A stretch of 64,000 nt of DNA. Source: Phaeodactylum tricornutum CCAP 1055/1. Lineage: Eukaryota; Bacillariophyta; Bacillariophyceae; Surirellales; Neidiaceae. The DNA lies in NCBI RefSeq assembly GCF_000150955.2, contig NC_011669.1:1680993-1744992 (forward strand), given 5' to 3'. This document shows, piece by piece, positions 8,920 to 19,124 of this stretch. Position numbers and translations under genes: made by a program. Below the pieces are notes generated by a model. The model ran no database searches. It was not told the origin of the DNA and was given only the letters and a program-made list of their open reading frames with translations. Position 1 is the stretch's first letter; every line of letters starts with the position of its first letter.

Positions 8920-11178
8920 ATGAAACGACCTTTACCGAATGGAATCCAAAGAACAGTAATACATTGGAGGATGTTGGAGTACGGCTTTAAACGATCATAT
9001 CGGAGACAATCGCGATCAACCGCCATCGGCAGGACCTTTGGCTGGTTGCTTGTGCTTATGACATTGCAGCAATACACTCGAGCGTTTTTACTTCAATCTC
9101 ATTCGTATCCGAGAATACGGCACGCGCTTCCAAACGTTCTCGCGCCTGTCACCGCGGCCGTTTCCACTTCACCCGACTCGTTTCAGTCCGCTTCCCCAGA
9201 ACATCCGAGCACCAGTGCCGCAGGGGAAGGCCTATCCCGATTCCATCAATCCATATTATCACGTACAGTAGAACGACAACGCTTCGTTACGGGGCGATAC
9301 CCACTAACGGTGACAATTCGCGAAAATCCGACGCGGAAATGGTTGCGACTTGGACAATCCAACGGCGATTCCGTAGCGACTACGGAAATTTTTGTCAATA
9401 ATACAACTACAATGCGCAGCTTAGCGTCACTCGATCGATTTCATTGGCTTGATGATAAGGAACGGCAAACGCTGCTGGATAGTTATGCCATGGTGAGTTT
9501 GGAATTCATTGCCGAAATTCATATAGAGCGTCCCGGATATTTGCATTTGTTGAGGTGTGACGGCGCCGGATCATCGGCCGCGACACAACGATCCTTGCGA
9601 GACGTTTTGCCCTTCAAGCGGCCCGCAGCAATTCTGAAGGAATTGGAAGACGACCTCACTAAATTGTACCGCGATCGTTTGTGGGTGACCGGATTCAGTC
9701 TGACGGGAAGACAGGGATTTGTCAAATCGATCGAAACAAACGACGGCTTTATTGGGTCGGTCAATCCAAGGACGGCTTCGTCCGTATTGTGGCCTAATGA
9801 AGTCACTTCGGTCCCCTCGCAACTTTTACAAGATTCGTCACAAATGAAAAATCCCGGGGTACCGCGTGCGTTTCGACGAGACGGGCTTTACCAAGATGCC
9901 TTGCTCGTTTCCGACGGCTTTCTTGTGCCGGGCAAGGATCATGGGGGTTTGTATATTGTCAAGAACCCAGGAAATCCGCAAACGGAATGGACCATGTCTC
10001 TCACCGACAATAGTGGTCGATGGTTCTATCACCGCGCCGTATGGGCCGATCTCACCGGAGACGGGCGGCAGTCGATTCTCACCGCGCGCTGCAAGGTATC
10101 CACCAATATTGGCAACAAAAATGATGGCGTCACCTCCGGGATTTCCAAGAAAGGGGAGCTAGTATGGCTGGAATGTCCACAGCCTGCTTCAATTGATCCA
10201 ACCACTGGGACACCCCTCGAAACCGATGGAACACAGTTCGATCCATTCAGTTCCCGCCATTTGCCGTGGAAAACACGAGTTCTCGCCACTGGACCGGATG
10301 TTATGTTTTGCGTTGCGGATCTGGATATCACGGACGATACTATCGAAGTCATATCAAGCCAATTCTTTTCCAAATCTGTAGCCTTGCACAGCATTCGACG
10401 AGGACCGGAGCCAAAAGTTTGTTTTACAAGAAGTATTGATGATCGATGTGGGACGGCGTTTAGTTCCATTCTTGTTGATCTGGACTGCAATGCTGTTGGG
10501 ACAAAAAAAGATGCGCAAGCTTCTAAGCAGGATCGGTGTGTAATCAACTCCGGCAGTTCCTTCGAGTCATTGTCACGGGGTGACTGCTTTTCTCATCTTC
10601 TTGTTACGAGCCATGAATGCAGTTACGTTGAACCTGGAGAAATGCCGAGTTCATCATCTGCGGACGGATCGGCCCTTTGGACTCCAGCTGACGATACGGA
10701 CGGTGGTTCTCTTTTCGCCTATCGTGTACCTGAAGGCAAAGGCTCGTGGAAAACGAATCCTTGGCTGCGAACCACCGTGGCGACTGGTTTCAAGGTGCAC
10801 GGGCAAATCAACAATATGATCAACCCAGGGGCGCCAGGTTTCGTCTACTCTTTCCACGCCAAAAAGGACGATACCTATTCGGGTAAGCGGCCTATGATTG
10901 CGATTGCTGGCGACTGTGCGGAGGCGGCATATATATACCGGCCGGACAACATTGTAGATACTAGATCTGAGATTAGTGCCGATCCCAGCACGCAATACAA
11001 ACTCATGGTCGAAATACAGTGTGGATCTACCGTTGGGAGTATTGGAATTAGCTATGACGACTTTACGACGGCCGAGCAAGAAAGCGGGTATGCGAAGCTG
11101 TACATTCCTTGCTACGAAAACGATAAGGTATTCGTGTTTGCCCTTGGTAGCGGTGAAGAAGAGAAGGAGATATGGTAG
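8920..11178 (+). CDS. Secreted or plastid-routed FG-GAP/VCBS-like protein, unknown function
   Basis: Single exon, 752 aa. The first ATG is used; a later Met (residue 47) would start just before the end of the hydrophobic stretch. A hydrophobic segment at about 40-57 (GWLLVLMTLQQYTRAFLLQS) follows a basic N-terminus and ends in R-A-F-L-L, which resembles the diatom A-F cleavage motif of plastid leaders. The central and C-terminal parts read like repeated propeller blades with short acidic metal-binding turns (HRAVWADLTGDGRQSILTAR; FCVADLDITDDTIEVISSQF), as in FG-GAP/VCBS proteins. The long S/T-rich region at about 75-110 looks disordered. No catalytic motif was recognised. The gene ends 31 bases from the end of the convergent glutamyl-tRNA synthetase gene. 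The domain assignment is moderate and the cell location uncertain. Confidence 0.6.
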   Translation: MKRPLPNGIQRTVIHWRMLEYGFKRSYRRQSRSTAIGRTFGWLLVLMTLQQYTRAFLLQSHSYPRIRHALPNVLAPVTAAVSTSPDSFQSASPEHPSTSAAGEGLSRFHQSILSRTVERQRFVTGRYPLTVTIRENPTRKWLRLGQSNGDSVATTEIFVNNTTTMRSLASLDRFHWLDDKERQTLLDSYAMVSLEFIAEIHIERPGYLHLLRCDGAGSSAATQRSLRDVLPFKRPAAILKELEDDLTKLYRDRLWVTGFSLTGRQGFVKSIETNDGFIGSVNPRTASSVLWPNEVTSVPSQLLQDSSQMKNPGVPRAFRRDGLYQDALLVSDGFLVPGKDHGGLYIVKNPGNPQTEWTMSLTDNSGRWFYHRAVWADLTGDGRQSILTARCKVSTNIGNKNDGVTSGISKKGELVWLECPQPASIDPTTGTPLETDGTQFDPFSSRHLPWKTRVLATGPDVMFCVADLDITDDTIEVISSQFFSKSVALHSIRRGPEPKVCFTRSIDDRCGTAFSSILVDLDCNAVGTKKDAQASKQDRCVINSGSSFESLSRGDCFSHLLVTSHECSYVEPGEMPSSSSADGSALWTPADDTDGGSLFAYRVPEGKGSWKTNPWLRTTVATGFKVHGQINNMINPGAPGFVYSFHAKKDDTYSGKRPMIAIAGDCAEAAYIYRPDNIVDTRSEISADPSTQYKLMVEIQCGSTVGSIGISYDDFTTAEQESGYAKLYIPCYENDKVFVFALGSGEEEKEIW

Positions 11179-11209
11179 AATATAACATGTAAATAGATAA
11201 AGCCATTGT

Positions 11210-14011
11210 CTAACGATGGTCCAGTTTTCCTGACAAGCCCGACATGGCCTTTTTCTTTCCGTCGGGGATTGTATACAGAACAAGCGGCTTTTCGGGGCCC
11301 ATATATGGGCGGTCCACACGATAATATCCACGGCGTTCAAGCTGGATGACATCATGTTCCTGAAGCGTTTTCAAGCCTGCATCTCCAATGACATCTGTCA
11401 TGGCCAACGTGTTTGGATTGATGTAGTCCTCGAAATTATCATCTTCTTCTAGCTTTTCCTTGGATACCAGATTGTCAAACCTTAAAAAGAGAAAAATGCA
11501 CTTATAAGAAACCCAAAGCGAATCTATTTGCTCGTGGCTTCAAAACAGAAATCACTTACTCGTATAGAACAACCGGCGTACTGGTAGAAACGTTCGCAAT
11601 CCAACTCAACTTCTTCTTTGCCGCCTTAAAGTCACCGTTGGGAATAAATTTGCCTTCAAGGTCGCCTCCAATTTTACTGATTTTCACCACGCCCCAACGA
11701 AGCAAAACTATATCTTCGCCAAGCTGAATATCCTTGACATCTACTGATTCCAGCAACACTTCATCGCACAAACGCATGGCCCGACTTCCAAGCGAAGGAT
11801 CTTTGGGATGGCAGCTAGTCTCGCTGAACGCAAAATCTGCTTCTTTGGGACCGTTTGTAACAACCAAACGGGTATGCTGAGCTTTATCAATTGCCATAAA
11901 ACGTTGAGCTGTCTTGTCAATTTCCTTTTTGTTCTCTGCCCAGAAATTCGCCCAGTCCATGTTGACGACCCTGCGTGAGGCACCCTGAGAAAGCATGAAG
12001 CTACGAAGCGCTGTAATACTGAGCCCTCGACGAACGATTCCTCGCACAGTTGGAAAGCGCGCATCGTCCCAGCCAGTGACATGGCCGTTCTCCACAAACC
12101 AAGTGAGCTTGCGCTTGCTTAGCACGGTATTGACAAAGTTGACACGGGAAAAGGCATGGATGCGTGGTCGTCGCATCTTTAGGGCCTTGACAATCCACTG
12201 ATATTGCTCGTCACGGTCATTGTACTCAGTGGTTCGGAGTGTATGAGTAACACCTTCAATGGAGTCAACAATAGGACACGCCAAATCATATGTAGGATAG
12301 GCTTTGTAAGCAGTTCCGGAACGATGATGTGGGGTTGTGTTTTGACGAAAAAGAACAGGATCGCGCATTGTACCATTGTCACTCTGCATATCAATTTTGG
12401 CTCTCAAGCACCAAGCACCGCCCTCCTTGCTTCCACTGCTCATTTCCTGAAAATATTTTAGCGCTTCTTCAGGAGTTTGATTGCGATGTTTCGATTCCTG
12501 GCGCTCAGCACGCTCAGTCTTCATTTCTTCTTGTGGGGTATTGTCCATATACGCGAGGCCTTCACCGATTAATATTTTCGCATATTCGGTAATGGGCTTG
12601 AAGTAGTCTGACGTGTATGACACGGAGTCTGGTGTTATTTCAAGTTTCCCTAAATCCACTAAAATGGATTCTTCGAATTCGGCCTTTTCCTTGGACGGAT
12701 TAGTGTCATCAAAACGTAAAAGGACTCGTCCTTTGTACCGGCGCGCATAGTAATCATTCAAGAGGGCCGCCTTGGAATGCCCAATGTGCAAGTAACCGGA
12801 CGGTTCCGGCGGAAACCGAGTAACGACGCGTCCCGCGACCGCACCTTCAAGCGCGTTCATACCCGAAACCAAAGGTTCCATTTCACCATCAAAGACAGCT
12901 TCGAAGCTGTTGGTAACGCCGACACAAAGCTGTGTGGCCTCTTGCAGCGCTGGGTGTGAAGCCATCATTGAGAGCCAACGGGACGCCGCAACGGCGTGAT
13001 CGGGTAACTGTGATTTAGCCGCTGCCAAATCCTTAGCCTGTGTTGGAAAGCCAGCCACTGCAAACAAAGCTAGATCAGCAAGCGAGAGAGCATGGCCGAC
13101 CAAGTAAGTGCTAGTCGCCAGTGCGTGATGCAATGTCATAGATAACGCAATCATCTTTTGACTCGTTTCTAGTAAGGTCAAAGATTGAGCATAGTCTACC
13201 CATGCATCAACCAACGCCTGACCAGATGGCGAACTAGGAAGTAGCATACCATCACCAGAACGACGGGAAAGGTAGCGAGCCATGGCAAAATCTCCTGTAA
13301 CTGCGCCACCTTCTTCCATTCCCATGGCCGTGTGTCGACTACGATGATCCGAAGTAATGTCGAGGTCGTTCACCGTATTTGACAATACCGCCACTGCCAT
13401 AGCTACGACTGGTCGTTCTGCAAGAGGGAGGTTTGGATTGATTACAACTTGCAGAGGCAGCAAACTCCCTTTTTGCGATAATGCAGAGGGCAGATTTGGA
13501 ACTGTACTGGTACCTGGACCTTTTGCTAACGCTCCAGTAGTCTCAGCATTAGGAGGGCCGATTGCATGGCAGCTTGTGGCTGGAGAAGGAGCTCCACCAG
13601 TCTTTAATACTTGCTTTTGGGCCTTCTTTGCGGCCTTTTTCGCGGCCTTCTTCTGAGCATTCAACGAGTCAGGATCAGCCTCCTGACAAAAGCCATTGTT
13701 AATTGAACATGTGAGTGGTAAAAAAAATATATTTGGGACGCATGTCCAAGCTTACGTACCGGCTTCGCGGGTCCAGATTCCCCTTTTTCTGCCTTGGCCT
13801 TCTTTTTCTTTTCGGACTTGGTCAGAGTCTCAAATGGCTTTCCATCGATGCCAATACCATTGTTGCTCTCGGCGTATAACTTTTTGGCCTCCAACAATTC
13901 CTGTACAGCGGCTCCAATGTTTTCCTTGTTCACGGGCGTCATCGCTTTCAGTGCAACGATCTTTTCGCCAATAGTCTTGATATCGGCGGCGAGCGCTTCA
14001 AGATCCGCCAT
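11210..14011 (-). CDS. GluRS: Cytosolic glutamyl-tRNA synthetase
   Basis: Three exons, 14011-13760, 13682-11560 and 11480-11210 (881 aa); both introns are GT-AG and both joints keep frame. Exon 1 encodes a helical WHEP-like segment (MADLEALAADIKTIGEKIVA...). A lysine/alanine-rich linker follows, then a GST-C-like domain (about 215-340). The class I catalytic core has TRFPPEPSGYLHIGHSKAAL (HIGH at about 383-386) and a KMSKS-equivalent VLSKRKL at about 604-610. The C-terminal beta-barrel anticodon domain crosses the last intron (PVVLYE|FDNLVSKEKLEED). The core is of the archaeal/eukaryotic cytosolic GluRS type; the sequence LSKRKL and the WHEP/GST appendages favour GluRS over GlnRS. It charges tRNA-Glu in the cytosol. 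No organelle leader is seen. Confidence 0.9.
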
Positions 14012-14501
14012 GATTCAAATAGAATGTCTTCAGCCAGTCAAATGCCGCCAGGTACTTTTTTTGTATGGACAGTGAGCGAAGCACTTATGTGGATCGTGAG
14101 CTTTGCAGTCGACGTTGACCGTATTTTCGCAAACCGGGTGCGTGTCTCCTTTCTCCCCGGCGGAGTCTGTCCGTCCCACAAGAAAAACTGCACGGCAAAT
14201 ATTATACATTGCTTGTCGAAGACTACAACTAAGTGTAACTCTGATAAAAAAAGGCACCAGCGGCCTTTTCATATAAAAAATGGACGAAATCATCAAAACG
14301 AGAATCGCGCTGCCGGGACAAATAGATGACGAGTCTTCTAGTTTCTCTTACTCTGATGTGAGCTTCCGTTATTGAAGGAAAGGCAACTACTAACAAACGA
14401 AATAAGTGACCAAGAGCATTACCTACTGTAAATATGTATCATATCAAAACGTAATTATTTTATAATCATTCTGGATTCTATCAAGAAAATGGAAACGACG
14501 C
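14012..14501. other. Intergenic, GluRS upstream region and HSP70 3' flank
   Basis: About 490 bases. Both neighbours lie on the minus strand, so this should hold the HSP70 3' end and the GluRS promoter. Nothing coding or structured was recognised. Confidence 0.4.
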
Positions 14502-16655
14502 TTAATCGATTTCTTCAATGGTAGGTCCCGAGGCCGGATCGGCGGACGGAGGAGCCCCACCAGCGCCGCCCATGTCAGGCATACCTCCAGCACCACCCAT
14601 ATCGGGCATGCCACCGGCACCGCCACCCATGCTCTGCAAAATGGGCATCGCAATACCTTCGAGGCTCTTTTGCTTCTCTTCGTATTCTTCTTTTTCGGCG
14701 GTCGGGTTCGCGTCGAGCCACTTGATCGCGTCTTCAATGGCAGCTTCGAGCGCAGTCTTGTCGTCAGCAGGGATCTTGTCCTTGACTTCTTCCGAGCTGA
14801 TGGAAGTTTTGAGACTGTAGCAGTAATTCTCGAGTCCGTTCTTGGCTTCAATGCGGTTCTTGTTGGCGTCATCCTCGGCCTTGTATTTCTCGGCTTCGGA
14901 CACCATGCGCTCAATTTCATCCTGAGAAAGACGGCCTTTATCGTTGGTGATAGTAATCTTGTTTTCTTTTCCAGTAGACTTCTCAATGGCCGATACGTTG
15001 AGGATACCGTTAGCGTCAATATCAAAGGTGACATCAATTTGGGGTTGTCCACGGGGCATGGGCGGAATGCCGTCGAGATTGAACTTTCCGAGCAAGTTGT
15101 TGTCCTTGGTCATGGAACGTTCGCCCTCAAAGACCTGAATGAGTACACCGGGCTGGTTGTCGGCGTAGGTGGAGAAAGTCTGGGTCTTTTTGGCCGGGAC
15201 GGTCGTATTACGCTTGATGAGGGTGGTCATCACACCTCCAGCGGTTTCCAAACCGAGCGACAAAGGGGTAACGTCCAAAAGCAAGAGCTCAGAGAGCTTC
15301 TCACTCTTGTCAGCTCCGGAGAGAATCGCAGCCTGAACTGTGGCACCGTAAGCTACAGCTTCATCGGGGTTGATGGACTTGCAGGGCTCTTTGCCGTTAA
15401 AGAACTCGGAAAGCATGGATTGCACCTTAGGGATACGGGTGGAACCTCCGACGAGGACAATTTCGTCAACCTGGCCCTTGGCAATCTTGGAATCGCGCAA
15501 AACCTTTTCGCAAGGCTCCATGCACTTCTTGAAGTAGTCCATACACAAATCTTCAAAACGGGCACGGGTGATGGTAGAATTGAAATCGATACCGTCAAAG
15601 AGGGAATCGATCTCAATATGGGCCTGGGTGGAGGACGAAAGAGTACGCTTTGCGCGTTCGCAAGCCGTGCGAAGACGACGGAGGGAGCGCTGGTTCTGCG
15701 ACATATCCTTGCGGTGACGACGTTTGAAGTCCTGGAGGAAATAGTCGACGAGACGATTGTCGAAATCTTCTCCACCCAAATGCGTGTCTCCGGCGGTGGC
15801 CTTGACTTCGAAGATTCCCTCTTCAATAGTCAAAAGAGAAACATCAAAAGTACCGCCACCAAGATCAAAGATGAGAACATTCTTCTCTTCGCCCTTCTGG
15901 TCGAGACCATACGCAATAGCAGCGGCCGTCGGCTCGTTGATGATGCGGAGGACATTCAGTCCAGAAATGGCACCGGCGTCCTTGGTAGCCTGGCGCTGGG
16001 AGTCGTTGAAATAAGCGGGAACGGTGACTACAGCGTTCTTCACTTCCTTTCCAAGATAGGCCTCGGCAATCTCCTTCATCTTCTGGAGAACCATACTGGA
16101 AATTTCTTCAGCTTTGAACTGCTTGCTTTCTCCCTTGTAGTCAACTTCGATAATGGGGGTGCCTCCCGGACCGGAAACGACCTTGAAAGGCCAATGTTTC
16201 ATGTCCCCTTGAACACCGGCATCGGTGAACTTGCGACCAATAAGACGCTTGGCATCGAAGACGGTGTTGTGAGCGTTCATGGCAGCCTGCGACTTGGCGG
16301 CATCACCGATGAGACGCTCAGTCTCGGTAAAGGCAACGTACGAAGGAGTCGTACGGTTTCCCTGGTCGTTGGCAATGATTTCAACGCGATCATTTTGCCA
16401 AACTCCAACACAACTGTAGGTGGTACCCAAATCGATACCGACGCTTTCTCCAGTGACTATAGTCGGCAAGAACAATAAGAAGAGTGTGAGTTAGGGAGGT
16501 TGGTCGAATCGTGTAGGCAACGCAAATGACCGGTCCTACACAAACTTTTCGTATGAGCTGCTGCAATCCATTGCTATTCTCTCGCGCACTCTCACTACTT
16601 ATTCTAACAGTTCCTGTTTGTCATTGTCAACACAACAGCAGAACGTACCACTCAT
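14502..16655 (-). CDS. HSP70: Cytosolic HSP70 chaperone with a 7-base first coding exon
   Basis: Two exons: 16655-16649 encodes only Met-Ser plus one base, and 16456-14502 the rest (653 aa). The splice (GTACGT...CTATAG) yields [17 protein letters not shown]; the second exon alone has no ATG at the right place. All HSP70 signatures are present: [13 protein letters not shown], the phosphate-loop block [14 protein letters not shown] and [18 protein letters not shown] substrate-binding domain follows, with the GGM(P)-rich tail typical of cytosolic forms. The last residues are TIEEID rather than EEVD. There is no signal peptide or HDEL, so it is not the ER form BiP. It folds and protects proteins in the cytosol with J-domain and TPR co-chaperones; a TPR-AHA1 protein is encoded 6 kb away. 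Confidence 0.95.
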
Positions 16656-17315
16656 GTTTGTATTTGCTTGCTGTTTTCCAAAAAGTTTATTAAAATGCGT
16701 TTCGCTTCGCTCTTTTGTGTGAATTGTGATGAAAAGCGAAGAGAGAGTACTACGGGGTTACCGCGCGAAACAAGGAACGGGGTCGGTCCCAAAATGAACG
16801 GCGCAGAAACCGGGAAAGTAAGATTCAAGTAGAACTCCCGTAGAAATCTACGGAAACCGCTTTTCCAGAACGCATTCGAGCGGGATCGAATCCTCGGCGA
16901 TACGGGCCACGTAAGAACGATCGTAAGCCTACGACTCGAAGAATCAAACGCATTTCATTGGATGCAATTGTCCGGGAAAAGCTAGTCCACAATTGTTTCA
17001 CCACGTGGAGTGATCAAAAGAGCGGGTCTGAAAAGTCTGTCCTACGTCGGGTTCGCAAAGAACGCCTTGGCGGAAGGTGTCTGCTCCTCCCTCCGACGAA
17101 CCCTCACCATCACAGTCAATACCATTTGCGACGTACCGGGCGAGAACCGACCGATTGACCGACATGCAATGCAACTGTAAATTTCACTAATGCAATATGA
17201 GAGCGCATAGAAGAATGACAGAACTGGATCACTCCGTAATTTCCGGAAAGATCAACAACACCTGCAAAGTATCGATACACGGACCATTTCTGGTCTGCTC
17301 CGGTTGACCGTTTCG
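16656..17315. promoter_or_regulatory. Divergent intergenic region, HSP70 / TIM22
   Basis: About 660 bases between divergent starts. A short perfect palindrome lies at 16838-16853 (CCGTAGAAATCTACGG). GAA and TTC triplets are frequent, but no run with heat-shock-element spacing was found. Confidence 0.3.
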
Positions 17316-18035
17316 ATGCCCCCAATGCAACCTTCAGAAGTAGAGAACGCGACAGTGGGCGAAAGCTCATCATCATCGTCAGGTACAGACTTCGATGCCA
17401 CCCCCGCTCCGCAAAAGAGCATTTTTGAATTAATCATGTCCCAGCCACCCTTGACTTCCCAGAATTACAATCACCGAAAGGCACTGCATCGACCAGTACC
17501 GTTGGAAGACTCTAATCCATATAGCCTCAACGCAATTACCCGAAAGTCTCTCCCGTACTTTCTTCCCTGGAACGCTACCGCTGGTCCCTCGGAAATGCCA
17601 CCCGACTTTTCTTGGCTGACCAACTCCTGCGGTGGCAAAGCAGCCATTGGTGTGATCGGTGGCGGTGTCATGGGATTGCTCATGGGAGTTTTTCTGGGCG
17701 CTATGTCGGATGCTACTCCCCCGGTTCAGGTAATTGCTGGCAGAGAAGTTCCGCAGGCACCCTTGCGTGAACAAATTAAGGTCACGATGCGGGCCACGGG
17801 CGACAAATCTTTGTACTGGTGTCGAAATTTTGCGTTTATTACCGGAGTTTTCGGAGGCTCGGAATGCTTGGTAGAAAAATATCGCGGGAAGCATGACGTT
17901 TGGAATTCCGTCGCTAGCGGATGTATTACTGGCGCTGCCTTGCAAGCCAAATCGGGACCGCAGGCAGCCGCCGTCGGATGCGGAGGTTTTGCTGCTTTTT
18001 CACTAGTTATTGATACTTTCATGGGAAACTACTAA
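17316..18035 (+). CDS. TIM22: Tim17/Tim22/Tim23 family inner-membrane import protein, likely TIM22
   Basis: Single exon, 239 aa, from the first in-frame ATG (17316); the frame is open a little further upstream but only with TTG. The N-terminal 85 residues are Ser/Pro-rich and probably face the intermembrane space. The conserved core has glycine-rich spans (AIGVIGGGVMGLLMGVFLG; FITGVFGGSECLVEKYRGK; WNSVASGCITGAALQAKSG; a final span near 220-235). The block EKYRGK.D..NS..SG..TGA is the hallmark of the family. TIM22 forms the carrier translocase that inserts metabolite carriers into the mitochondrial inner membrane. Length and core match Tim22 rather than Tim17 or Tim23; the choice of paralogue is fairly but not fully secure. 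Confidence 0.85.
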   Translation: MPPMQPSEVENATVGESSSSSSGTDFDATPAPQKSIFELIMSQPPLTSQNYNHRKALHRPVPLEDSNPYSLNAITRKSLPYFLPWNATAGPSEMPPDFSWLTNSCGGKAAIGVIGGGVMGLLMGVFLGAMSDATPPVQVIAGREVPQAPLREQIKVTMRATGDKSLYWCRNFAFITGVFGGSECLVEKYRGKHDVWNSVASGCITGAALQAKSGPQAAAVGCGGFAAFSLVIDTFMGNY

Positions 18036-18880
18036 ACATGAAAGCAAAATGAAGACCGCATTCTTGGATCAGATTACTGTAGAGATAGTAAATATATAAG
18101 CGAATACGAAAAGCACTTCATGGTCCAATTTACTTCGGCGCTCTCAGCCAAATCGAAAACTTGTCGTTCGTCTTGATAAGTGCCCTCGCTCACATTATGA
18201 ACATGAAGAGCCACCTTGGCATCATGACCTGCACCAGAGATGGGCCAAAATAAGCCTTATGAATTTGTTATGGATATTCTTTCCAATCGAGTTAAAAAAA
18301 AACAGGAAAGAGGTCAAGAGGGTATGATTGCGTCCTTATCCATCGGCAACAAGTCCTCCAAAAAGAGTGTGTAAGAAGGTGGGTGTGGGTCGCCGGGGGT
18401 CCAACCGAAACCGTAACGGCAAAAAATTACGAGAAGGAACAGTGACACAAGAAATCACAGCATGTGATTCATCGCCATTCTGAGCATTTCTCTAGACGCA
18501 TCAGTATGGCGGTCGACATTGGCTGTGGTGCTCGGCAATATCGGCTCGCGGTCTCGTGATCTAGAACGAATTGAACGCCAAGACACCGCAGGTCGCATAT
18601 TGCGTCTATCTTTTTCATTTATGTTCAAGAGGAATTCTGATAATACCGAATTAACTTGGACAAAACTATCCTCTTTAACGGACGTTGCAGCTTCTGTCTT
18701 TGTTTTCCATTGCAATAGAGATTTTTAATGAGCGGACTAGCCCATCCTCCTGTAGGGCACGCTTCGTACTCTGAAGGAACGTCAATTTGCAAATAGGCTC
18801 ACTTCGTCCGAGTATTTCACAATAAGGTTTGCGAGACTGCAATCATCGCAAAATTCAAGCGCTATTGGCAGTGAATTATT
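18036..18880. other. Intergenic, no supported gene
   Basis: Between the TIM22 end and the duplicated segment beyond SPO11. Overlapping short frames at 18455-18728 on both strands show no domain. A run of nine A lies near 18295. Confidence 0.4.
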
Positions 18881-19124
18881 GCAATTTAGTTTGTGTTAGC
18901 AGCATGTACCCTTGCTATCCCGCTGGCCAGATCCAATCTCCTTCCTTGAGTTTCCGAGGTAAATATTGCTCCATCATATACTGAAAGTCGAAGGAAGATA
19001 AAGCGATTTAATTTATGTAAGCAGCATGTGCTCTTGCTATCCCGCTGGCTAGATCCAATCTCCTTCCTTGAGTTTCCGAGGTAAATATTGTTCCGTCACA
19101 TACTGAAAGCCGAAGGAAGACAAA
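18881..19124. repeat. Tandem duplication of 122 bases including the SPO11 terminal exon
   Basis: Two adjacent copies, 18881-19002 and 19003-19124, with period 122 and few mismatches. The gene-proximal copy (19003-19124) carries most of the last SPO11 exon and its stop. The distal copy still reads on the minus strand as [13 protein letters not shown], but codes W-P-A-G before its stop. The duplication is therefore a second, downstream version of the gene's C-terminus. Confidence 0.85.

Noticed and set aside
14670-16478. 602-codon open frame on the plus strand opposite HSP70
   Set aside because: Long antisense frames are a known by-product of HSP70 codon bias. The protein shows no independent domain and the minus-strand gene is certain.
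16870-16905. tRNA B-box-like sequence (GGATCGAATCC)
   Set aside because: No matching A box, acceptor stem or T-stem pairing around it.
16656-16960. Heat-shock elements upstream of HSP70
   Set aside because: GAA and TTC triplets are present, but none has the alternating five-base spacing required.
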